Assembly: GCA_037903355.1 (NCBI GenBank)
Contig: JBAJFE010000054.1
Coordinates: 186,001 to 250,000, forward strand
DNA length: 64,000 bases
Source of the DNA: Trichuris trichiura
Lineage: Eukaryota > Nematoda > Enoplea > Trichinellida > Trichuridae
Reading direction: 5' to 3'
In this document: piece by piece, positions 32,790-42,800 of the stretch
How positions within the stretch are numbered: position 1 is the first letter of the stretch
Layout of the letters: each line of letters starts with the position of its first letter
Made by a program: the position numbers and the translations under genes
The notes under the pieces: model-generated
The model's input: the letters and a program-made list of their open reading frames with translations, nothing else
What the model was told of the DNA's origin: nothing
The model's database searches: none

Positions 32790-33857
32790 ATGCAATTCAC
32801 TGGCGTTCAAATTGTTTCTTTCTTGCTTTTGTTGGCTGGAACTGCTCTAGTTATCACGTCGATAGCGACAAGCCATTGGTCGTATGATTCCAGCGGGCTT
32901 GGCATTGGCAATGTGGAACTTTTGCAAAACTACCGTGGTTTGTGGGAGAAATGCCATCGCATCAACGTGGACTTGGGAAGTGCCGGCGTGAGTAACGGCT
33001 ACCATTGCGTCAACAGATTTAAAGCAGTCTTTGAGCGTGCTTCTCAAGGCGATTTCAGCAGACAGGACCAGGATTTGCAGGGTAAGTTCTTCCTCCGAGC
33101 CTTCTTCCCCTTTCCTATTTGCATTATTTTAGCTTGGGAGATAGCCGTCTTGGCTCTCATGTGCATTTCCGCCCTGGTCAGTGTCATCTCACTTGTGTTC
33201 TCACCCTGCTGCTGCAATCGTTGCGGTTCATGCTTGACCTTTTGGGTTCTCATTGCCGGTAAGTCTTCTCGTTCATTCCGCATTACTCTGTTCCGTCACG
33301 AATGCAACGTCGATTGCAATTCAAAGTAAGCACCAGTTGGGCCGTCAATTACCCATTTCCGTGAAACTGAGTTCACTTAGTTTAATTTTACTCGATTAAT
33401 CATTAGCTTTGCTTTTGCACCCGGACTATCACTCTCGTTTACTGTATAAGTGACTTCATTTGAAGCATGGAAGGAGTCATGTTGAGCTGATAGTGTTCTG
33501 TATTAATAATTAAATCATTGTGCAACAACAAATGTTTTCTGCAGAACTTCTGCCTAACTGTCTGCGTTCCAATAACTTTTCTCTTTTCTAAGCTCTGTGC
33601 ACCGTCGCTGGCGTTGGTACTTATGCTTACGAAGTGTATTCCACCGATCAAAAGGGTCACGAGATTGCATCCATCACCCATGGCACGGTAATATTGTTCG
33701 AATTTTTAATTTTATTATAAAGCTTCTTTTGTATTTGCAGGTAACGTTCGGGTGGTCTTATTGGATAGCGGTAGCGGGAGGTTGCTGCCAGATGCTTTCT
33801 TCCATCGGTTTGGGCATCTCTCGAGCTCGCCATAGCGCGTATTCGCATGTCATCTGA
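32790..33857 (+). CDS. Claudin/PMP22-family four-pass membrane protein
   Basis: Four exons (32790-33081, 33133-33258, 33593-33687, 33741-33857) in consistent phase give 209 aa. The first transmembrane segment is IVSFLLLLAGTALVITSIA. The first extracellular loop contains HWSYDSS, then YRGLWEKC, then YHC, the W-(n)-GLW-C-C claudin signature. Three more hydrophobic segments follow: VLALMCISALVSVISLVF, then FWVLIAGA/LCTVAGVGTYA across the exon 2/3 join, and SYWIAVAGGCCQMLSSIGLG. The C-terminal tail is short (RARHSAYSHVI). Family members form paracellular barriers or act as channel and adhesion subunits. I chose the ATG at 32790 over an upstream GTG. No close neighbour. Confidence 0.88.
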
Positions 33858-34914
33858 ACAGTACGTGAAAAGGAAGATCTGCTTTGCCATTGGACATTCC
33901 GCTTTTATCGATTTTTTCTGATAGTTCGTTTTTATAACATATGTTGGGGTTTCTTCGTTTGCTACTGACGGCTTCTACTTCTATTTAGTCTACGTTGCCT
34001 AGACGTGTAATTATTGTTAAGCCGGCGAGTTATGATTTGAAGCATTGCAATTTGCAATGCGCTTCGCTTCACTGCGGCACTGTTCCACTTTTGTTTATTT
34101 TTTGAGTTGACCGCACCAAATATACGTGAGACACCTCTTTCCGGCTTAGTGATCATTGTGGACGTTGTAATCTCGTTAAAACCTCAGTACCTTTCGACAG
34201 CTTCGTTGCGTTGTTTTTGGACGCGTTTCGCTTTATAGATGAGCTACTTAATGACGCATTCGTTAAACATAACCCTTTCCAGTGCCCTATCTGCAGTTCG
34301 GAATGAGTCTGTTTTCGTGTATCGCTGTTTATTGCTTCAATTAAGCAGTAAATTTGGATTTCAGCCTTCAGAATATGCTCTTAGGCGGTCAAGAGAGAGA
34401 GAGCGGACGCTGAAGCGTCTTGCCCCCGATATATGCGATCGTTTCGTCGTCAACCCTTTTGTTTCCTTAATTGCAGCCAAGATGCAGGAAGCATAGACGG
34501 ATTCTCGTCCCGCTAATCCGGTCCGTTTGCAGTCTATTGATCGTCGGCTAATTCAGTACTTGGCGATTGGTAAAACATTGAATTTCCGACTTCGTTTCTT
34601 CGCACGACGAAGCCCATAGCAAAGCGTTGCGATCACTCGTGCTCAGCAAATTTCGTTAGCGGTGGTGCGGTTGGAAATTTATTCGGGTTTCAGCATTGGC
34701 GAGGCGACGCGACCGTGTTCCACAATGAGAACAAAAACGAATTGCTTATTCTTTCGCCAATGATGAACAGCATGCAGCAAGTTTGGGCTTCGTGATAACG
34801 CCGCTTAAATTTATCTTTCCACTGCGAGTTGACGTAGGTGCTCAAGTTACTCCATTTCATTGACGTAATGATAAATTAACCCGCCAAAGACTGCGTGTTT
34901 TTGAATAATTACAA
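33858..34914. other. Intergenic, no gene recognised
   Basis: Only short unrelated ORFs were seen between the claudin gene and the 35-kb palindrome. Confidence 0.4.
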
Positions 34915-34984
34915 ATGTTTTCATGATGAAGAAATTTATTACTGATGTGTCTCGTTTGTTTTCTATATAAAGAGGCTCCGGAGC

Positions 34985-35012
34985 TTTCGGGTCATTCGAG
35001 ACCCATCATCAG
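34985..35012 (-). ncRNA. Hammerhead-ribozyme-like motif, consensus core
   Basis: On the minus strand: CTGATGA, T, GGGTC, loop TCGAAT, GACCC, GAAA. This is the textbook CUGAUGA core with an intact stem II. Confidence 0.78.
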
Positions 35013-35044
35013 CGGTCTTAAGTGTATATTTACACTTAAGACCG

Positions 35045-35072
35045 CTGATTGTGGGTCTCGAATGACCCGAAA
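35045..35072 (+). ncRNA. Hammerhead-like motif, mutated core
   Basis: CTGATTG, T, GGGTC, loop TCGAAT, GACCC, GAAA. The two core bases G8 and A9 read TG. It is the mirror of the intact motif at 34985-35012. Confidence 0.6.
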
Positions 35073-35172
35073 GCTCCGGAGCCTCTTTATATAGAAAACA
35101 AACGGGACACATCCGTAATAAATTTCTTCATCATGAAAACATATTGTCCCGTACCAAGAAACCACGTTTTCA

Positions 35173-38100
35173 ATTACGAATGTTGTTGAAACAGTGCAAG
35201 GGAGCCATTTCGCACGTCTTGTTGGCTTAAGTAAGATACCGAATTTCCCACTTAAAAAAGATCGTTTGTGATGTAGTGTGACTAAGGCAATAAATGGAGG
35301 ATTGCCATGCTTCACTTAAGAAGCGTTGAAATGATCACTGCAAAGGAATAAGGTAGTTGAAAGCAAAGCCGCTTATGCGCCATTGTTTTCCATTTTTGCT
35401 CTAGGCTTTGGCAACCCACACAAAGCGTGAGGAACATCGGAAGGTTGCCGCATGATAACAAGCGTTCCCTGTCTACTGGATTCGACTGGCACGAACGAAC
35501 CCCCGCGTCAACGCGAGACGCAACTGAGACATTTCTCTATATATTAACTGTAACAACTGTTGTATATACAATCCTGCTTGAATAATTAGCTATTTGCTCC
35601 TCATATAGTTGCCAGCAGTTCATCTCCTTTATGATGCATAGTAATAATGTATCCCAAAGAACGAATTGCCAATTATTTACTCTTCGCTGGTAGTAACAAT
35701 GAATTAGCGCTCACGTGATGTCTTCAGTGTTAGGAGGTTTCGAAGAAACTGTCCTCGAAGAATTTAAGCGTACTGCATGAAGCCCGGTTGGTCCATCGTC
35801 ACAGTGAGCCAATAATTCAACAAAGCATTTGGTGCACCCGCAAATTACGTCAACGTTTTTGTACTTTCCTAGTTGCAGTAAAGCCATTTTTATTAACTTA
35901 GACAGACCGATAAATGGATTGGAAATTCGTTTGCCTATATCTAAGCGAGCTAGGCAAAATGATTGAAATTTCGCGCTCATGTTTTAGATATTTGTTATTT
36001 GAAATCTGCAGAAAATCATTATAGTTTTATTTGAACTCCTTATGTCATCTTACTAAGATGTTGTAACTTTTATGTTGCATTGCGTTATGTTAGACGATGA
36101 GACTTTTCTGTTCGAATTTTTTCTCCCTGTCCGAAGTGAAATATTCGTTTCTCGAAAGGTAGCAGATATGCAAAAATTAAATTTGTTGGAACACAAAAGC
36201 TACAAATGACTATTGTTTTCTATGCCAGTTGGTGGACGAAGTCTTGCGTGCACAGCAACGGCATATCAGCCTGATTTCGTTATTTTGCTTAGTTGCCAAA
36301 AGTACCTCCCGGGTTGCCAATCGCTACGTGCCGGCTTGGGTGCCACATGGAAAGGGTTCGCATAGTGACCTTTGCTTGGTCAGTAAATACTACGCTCCAT
36401 CATGTATTCGACTTCCTTTTTGGCAGCCGCGTACTTTTGTGGCTCTAGCCTTCAGGCTCTGGAGATGACTGAACTTCCGTTGGTTATAATGCTATCGACC
36501 ATACTGTGCTTTGGTTTCTCGGTGGTTCTCAAGGGCTTTGTGATCTTGAAAACTCAAATACGATCCCATGATATCAACTGCTGTCGCTGACAGTTCTCAG
36601 CCAGTTCGCTCTTTAGTTCATCGAGGGTCCCTTGGCGCTTAGCAAAGTAATATTGTCCACCAGTTTCCTGTTCTTTAGGTCTGGAAGTAAGCAAAATTTG
36701 CCGACGCATTAATCTAGTTCTACACGTATGCATATCCGTATTGTTGGCGGCATATAAGTTGTACGATGATAGACAGGGTTTGATATCGGCTAAGGATGGC
36801 TAGATATCCGTTCTGGTATCAGTCATGTACCTAACTTTTTCGGCTGACAGTCTGTTATGAAAAGGCAGGAAAGTCGCTGCATGACCGCTGGCTAGAGAGT
36901 TGCTAAGCCCAGTTTTCTGAAGAGTTGCTGCCTTGAAATTGCGTAGTGGTGAACATTTCCTTGCATTCGCCTGGAACCGATTACGATAGTAATGCCAATT
37001 TGAATTTTGCTCTAATCATGGTGATTGAACGAAGCGACATTGGGTGCTGTTAAAAGACGAACGATGACTCTGAGTTAGATGTCTTCTTTCTACATGACAC
37101 TAGGAAATGATGTGGTCTGGGGCGGTTGATGGTAGGGTTATTGACGAAACGAACACGCTGGTAAATAAGTGGAGTTCATCACCGAGTCGTGCAAGCTTAT
37201 CGAAATCGCCTTCATCGGCCTTGCGGCAAGCGGGTTTGCACGTTGGTTATTTATCGAAATCCAAAGTTGATGAACGATAGCGATGACATTGCCAACGTTA
37301 GTACGTACTTCACTAAGCATCCTTTGCAACAATCGCGACGGTTTATTATCTCTGATTTGCACACCATACAACGACTTAGAGCTGCTTTTGAACGCACTCG
37401 CAGATCGATATAGTATACATCGCTTTAGTGCTTCATATTTTCCTTCGAGAAGTAGATTCTCATCTATATGAAAATATTGCTCCAAAACAGATGTTCAATC
37501 CTCCAATAACAATCCAGTCGAACCTTGATTCGTGAATTTTTATCCAGTAAATTTGGAACTGGGCTCTCAAACTACCAGGCTCCTGAAGAACTCTTGAATA
37601 AGGGAAGTTGGACAGCAGCAGACTCGGTATACAGGTACACAGACCGCTTCACGCATTCTGAGTGTGTGAATGCTTAGTGTTCGAGCAACACAATAGGCTG
37701 TTAATCTTGTTCACAAGTCGTTTCAAAAAACGCTTCATGGCACGTGGCTGTGTCATCTTTTTGTTTTTCCATAATGCATTGACAGCAGCTCATTCCAAAA
37801 CACAGTTGGTGAATCACCATTTCATGAATCCGAATTCAAACTTTCAGTTCAATGAAGAGATGCAAATTTTTTGCATGCGCTCATAACGCTTACTTCTCAT
37901 TTGCCCTTCACTTTGCTTCCTTTTTGGCAACCTAATAATCTTCAGTTAAGCACAATTTCCTGTCTTCGTCACATGCAGGAAAGAAATCAACTTGATTCTT
38001 GCGAAACTTAATTTGCGGTTGCTTCGAAAGGCATTCTGCCCCACCTCCAGCGTGTATGTTAGACGCTGAATTCCCGTTGCGAAGTTGTCCATGCTCGATT

Positions 38101-38334
38101 ATACTAAAGATCGGTAAAAGTGCAACATTCTTTGGATTCTTTTTTCGAAAGCACTGGTTTGCAAATAAAGAAGTCTTTAGCTAATAAGAGAAAATACTCA
38201 TTTCAAATTAATACCGCAAACTATGAAAATCCAATGATAAAAGGTGAGCATCTAACTACGCACAGTGAAGCTAAACAATGACGCTCACCGCAGCAAGGGC
38301 TCTCTGCAGATTAACTTATATAACATATCTGAAG
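35173..38334. other. Intergenic/repeat-derived, no gene recognised
   Basis: Several ORFs of 60-115 codons occur on both strands, without known domains or splice-supported continuation. Confidence 0.4.
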
Positions 38335-38486
38335 TGGTTGTAAGGTCTTCTATGGCTTTTCCCGTTTTTTTCTTTGTGCTGTTATCTGTAATTAAACTAA
38401 AACAACTGCTCTACCAACGGATGGATGAGCCGTTATTAAGAAAATGTACAGATATCAATACACTCAACTTTTTTAATGTTCAAAGC

Positions 38487-38514
38487 TTTCGGAACGCTCT
38501 AGTTCCGTCGTCAG
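38487..38514 (-). ncRNA. Hammerhead-ribozyme-like motif
   Basis: Minus strand: CTGACGA, C, GGAAC, loop TAGAGC, GTTCC, GAAA. Core and stem II are complete. Confidence 0.75.
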
Positions 38515-38531
38515 TGAGCTCCACCGCCTCA

Positions 38532-38559
38532 CTGACGACGGAACTAGAGCGTTCCGAAA
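38532..38559 (+). ncRNA. Hammerhead-ribozyme-like motif
   Basis: Plus strand: CTGACGA, C, GGAAC, loop TAGAGC, GTTCC, GAAA. Identical to its mirror at 38487-38514. Confidence 0.75.
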
Positions 38560-39129
38560 GCTTTGAACATTAAAAAAGTTGAGTGTATTGATATCTGTAC
38601 ATTTTCTTAATAACGGCTCATCCATCCGTTGGTACCGCAGTTGTTTCAGTTTAATTACAGATAACAGCACAACGAAGAAAACAGGAAAAGCCGTAGAAGA
38701 CCTTACAACCATGAAAATACAGCCCGTTACAAAACACCCCGTTTTCAAAAAACATATCTGAAGGTCGTTATCAAGTAACTTTACATGGACGTATGCCCTA
38801 CTCTCCTTCATTACTGCTTTCTTCTGGATAACTTTTCAACGAAAATACACAAAACGATATCGTCACTATTCAATACCTAAACATGCTCAGGGTTGGCTAC
38901 AGTACTCATGAATGATGCGAGACGTCACCCTGTCCAAGCTGCTAGTAGCTTAGGTTTGTACTTGCTGAAATTTTGTTTTTCTTAATCGTAATATCAGTAC
39001 TTTTGTCCATAAAAAATATTTAACTTTCTAAACATTATTTCGTCTTTTTTCTGGTCTTTGTCAGCTATTGAGAAACAAACTCTGTAGAATTCAGTGACTT
39101 TATCGTTCTTCTTTAACGTATTTCTGTAA

Positions 39130-39447
39130 ACCTAGCAAACAAGTGTTGTACTAACAGATGGATGAAGAGTTGTTTGTCAGATCCGGATTATGCGTCATCT
39201 TTTTAAACTAGAGCTTTTGGAAGACTAGTCCGTCGTCTCGAGCGACTTTCTCCAGCTTGCTGACCATAGAACTAGAGAATTCTTAAGTCTTCGATTTTCA
39301 AGTGTTGCTCTGAATTTTTCGTAATAACTATTCATCTATCCTTTGGTAGAAAATTTGTTTCGTTTCGTCGACCACGAACGGGAACTGTTCTCGAGTAAGA
39401 TCAGAAGAAATGAAGAGCAATCCCTGTGCAAACCATCCTGTTTACAG
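39130..39447. repeat. Decayed copy of the GGAAC foldback element
   Basis: Recognisable in order: acagatggatgaagagttg (left arm block), a scrambled centre with ctgaccatagaactagag, attcatctatcctttggtag (the mirror block), and a worn terminus tgaagagcaatccctgtgc…catcctgtttaca. Both hammerhead cores are lost. Confidence 0.6.
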
Positions 39448-39671
39448 ACCTCGCAGGCACATTTTCCCATTCTCATTGCTTTTAGACTTGTTTCTTCCCG
39501 TAACAGACTTAGCTAAGGCAAAATTCCACTTAGTTTTGATCTTTATGCCTACATTAGGTTTTATTTGCTAACCTTTGTGGGGCTAAGTTGGATGGAGGAA
39601 ATGGACGCGTAGTACCTGCTAACTTGTCTGTTTTATATATCTATTTCGTTCTGGAAGTTTCCAGCTGTGAT

Positions 39672-39702
39672 GCAGAGAGGGGGAGAGAGAGAGAGAGAGA
39701 GG
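39672..39702. repeat. (GA)n microsatellite
   Basis: A run of about ten GA dinucleotides inside a purine tract, just upstream of the MetRS gene. Confidence 0.95.
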
Positions 39703-39862
39703 GCCTTCTGCGGCATGACTAAAGGCATTTAACCTAATCTTTTTTTTTAGATTGCCACTAGGAATATGGAAGATAGAAAGAAAGATTGTTCTCCGCGAAA
39801 TAGACTTCATCCAACGTATTTTGTTTTATCGGCTAACCAGGATTCTCATTCCGCTGTTTCAG

Positions 39863-42800
39863 GGTGCCAGAGGCAGGCAAGCGCAACATACTCATCACTT
39901 CGGCCCTTCCTTACGTTAACAACGTGCCGCACCTTGGTACAATAATTGGATGCGTCTTGAGCGCTGATGTGTTTTCTAGGTATGTCTTCACGCGTCACGT
40001 TCAAGTGCAAAATGCTATGGCATACCAGTCATTGTTCGTGGACATATTCTTTCTGAGCAAGCCATTTGCATAACAGACCTTTTCACAAGTTTTCACCTAA
40101 CCTTCTAAAGGCAGCTTAGTCGTTTTGCTTCTACTGAAGCTTCAGCGCTTATGAAATGCGTTTACACCGTACACGAGCAAAGTTATCCCGCAAAGTTGCA
40201 GAAAAGTAAAAGTATTTAGCCATTGTAGTGGCTTGTGTCCTAAGAAAAGCCGGCAAACTAAATGCATGTATGCCACGCGGAAAGGATGGTCCTAGTATGC
40301 ATATGTAATTATGCGTATTAGATTTATCCCTTCCGCGCATGTCTCGCTGTCCACTCTTCTAAAGCGCCAAAAATATTTTTGTGTGCCGTTTGGCATAGGA
40401 AATTAAAAGTATAGGATTTTGGCAAGTTTATGCCCTAGGATGAAATGGGTAATGTTGACAAGAAGTGAATGTGTAGCCGTCTTACGCACTCGGATGTGCG
40501 TTATTGCTAATCAGCGTTATGCACCTGAAAATGGGATCATAAACATTTTTCCTGGAAAATATGTAAATTCAATTCATCCTAAGAAAGTCCTATTTCGACA
40601 AATACTTTTATTATGTTAATAACTGCGCTTCATGCTCGGTACATTTATCGTTAGAAGTCAGAATTTCGCGTTTTTCTATGTTGCACAAAGTCTGCCAAAT
40701 AAGTATGTGGCTAACCAGTAGCACTTAAAACGTTGATGTTATCATTTCTGACTTGTGTTCTTACGCTTAGGTACTGTCGGTTGCGTGGCTTTAATACCTT
40801 GTTTATTTGCGGTACTGATGAGTACGGGACGGCAACAGAGACGAAAGCCATTGAAGAAGGTGTAACACCTTTGGAGATCTGCAATAAATATTACAAACTT
40901 CACAAAGATGTGTACGAATGGTTCAACATCGAATTTGACTATTTCGGGAGAACGTCGACTGAAAAGCAAACTGCGTAAGTGGTTGCTGTTACCTTATATT
41001 AGTCCCTCCTTTCACTCCGTATATAACCTAATTTGGCGTTTCGTAATCATTTTACTTGTATTCAGTTTTTTGCCCGCTTATTTGGAAGTGTTGATAATTC
41101 GCTGAATGTTGTAGCAAAGTGTTTTGTCTTTTAGTGTGGTTCCGTTCGATTGTATTAGTATATTGTGAATCCAAAAGAACTGCCATGTGTTCGTTGTGCC
41201 TGAGCAGTACACCTTCTTTTAGAATCGTCCAGGACATTTTCAACAAACTACATTCAAACGGGTACACTTCGACCAAATGCGTGGACCAGCTGCATTGTTC
41301 TACATGCAATCGGTTAGCTGTTGTTCAATGTCTTCGTCAATCTGTACGTTGCATATGCAGATTTCTCGCCGACCGTTTTGTCGAAGGTGAATGTCCATTT
41401 TGCTCTTACCATGACGCTAGGGGTGACCAGTGCGACTTGTGTGGTCATCTCATAAACGCCCCAGAGTTGAAAAACCCTAAGTGCAAGCTGTGCCATCAAA
41501 CTCCAACTTTACGAAGTTCAGAACATCTGTTTCTGGACTTAGCCAGAGTATACATGTTTTAAGCAGACTAAAATAGATGGTTTTTATTGTTAGCTACAAC
41601 CCAAAGTAGAGGCGTACTTGCAGAAGCTCTGGTCAGACGGAGCCGTTTGGAGTAGCAATGCCATTGCCATAACTAAGGGATGGTTGAACGATGGATTGAA
41701 AGAACGATGCATAACAAGAGACCTGAAATGGGGAACTCCGGTTCCTTTGGAACAATTTGCCGATAAAGTTCACTTCAGATAATAATCAAATCTCTATTTA
41801 ACGCTGTACTATGAAGGTTTTCTACGTGTGGTTCGACGCTACCATCGGTTATATTTCAATAACTGCGAACTATCTTGCCGATAATTGGAAGGATTGGTGG
41901 ATGGGAAAGGAGAAGGTTTTTTCTTTTCACAAGATGTACGCATTTTTAAAGTTTCCTTTCCCAAGGTTGAATTGTATAACTTCGTCGGTAAGGACAATGT
42001 ACTTTTCCACAGCATTGTTTTTCCTGCGACTCTGTTGGCTACTGGTCAGCCTTACACAATGGTCAGCCATATTTCAGCCACAGGTATACGTTAATGGTTA
42101 ATCTTGGTGAACAACAAGTAATTCTTTCGCAGAGTATCTCACCTACGAGGATACAAAGTTTTCGAAAAGCCGCGGTATAGGAGTGTTTGGTACGGATGCT
42201 CAAGAAACCAGTATACCTGCTGACATTTGGCGATTCTATTTGCTTTACATACGACCTGAAACTCAAGATTCCTCTTTCAATTGGACCGACTTTGCGCTTA
42301 AGGTTAACTCTGAACTTTCCAACAATCTTGGCAATTTTATCAACAGGTATACCATACCGCTGCGATTCTGTGTTTGCAAGCATTTTTACTTGTTAAGGAC
42401 ACTGTCGTTCCTATCAAAGAACTTTGATGGCATTGTAGCAAACATTTCCGTTGAGGATCACCGTGAACTTGCCGATTGCATTTCGGAGGAGATCAGGGCG
42501 TATTTAGACAATATGGAAAATTTAAGGCGAGCCAGGGTGACTATTTGGCTGTTATTTTTTTTTACAAACGTCCTTATTAGGTTTCGCGATTCAATTCGTT
42601 GCATATTGAATATCAGCCGCTTGTGCAACCACTTTATCCAGAGCTCTCAGCCGTGGGTCCTAGTTAAAGGTTCCGCCAGTGAAAGGTTTCGAATGAATTG
42701 CATTCTGAAAATTGTCTCACGCTACCGTTTATAGAAGCAAAGCAGCCGGCTTGATCAGTCTGGCCGTTAACGCCATAGCTGTTCTGGAGCCGTTGCTGCA

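Larger units (their letters stand above)
34915..35172. repeat. Foldback element with opposed hammerhead-like motifs (subfamily GGGTC)
   Basis: A near-perfect palindrome at 34915-35142 (114-bp arms, only a few differences, almost no spacer) is extended on the right by the PLE terminal block tgtcccgtaccaagaaacc…cgttttcaa to about 35172. Each arm has one motif. The arm order is hammerhead, GCTCCGGAG, ccgtaataaa, atgaaaacat, the same order as in the PLE terminus at 16.7 kb. Confidence 0.92.
38335..38757. repeat. Foldback element with two intact opposed hammerhead-like motifs (subfamily GGAAC)
   Basis: Arms of 184 bp (38335-38518 and 38528-38711) are almost identical reverse complements around a 9-nt centre (ctccaccgc). 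The right side continues into the terminal block atgaaaatacagcccgttac…cccgttttcaa, to about 38757. The two motifs face outward from the centre and both cores are intact. Confidence 0.93.

Noticed and set aside
34915..35142. Transcription terminator or CRISPR-like structure for the long palindromes
   Set aside because: Eukaryotic context, no repeat-spacer pattern, and clear homology to PLE termini explains them.
38265..38811. Two overlapping ORFs on opposite strands (102 and 112 codons) with nearly identical proteins
   Set aside because: An artefact of the 184-bp palindrome: the same repeat is read from each arm.
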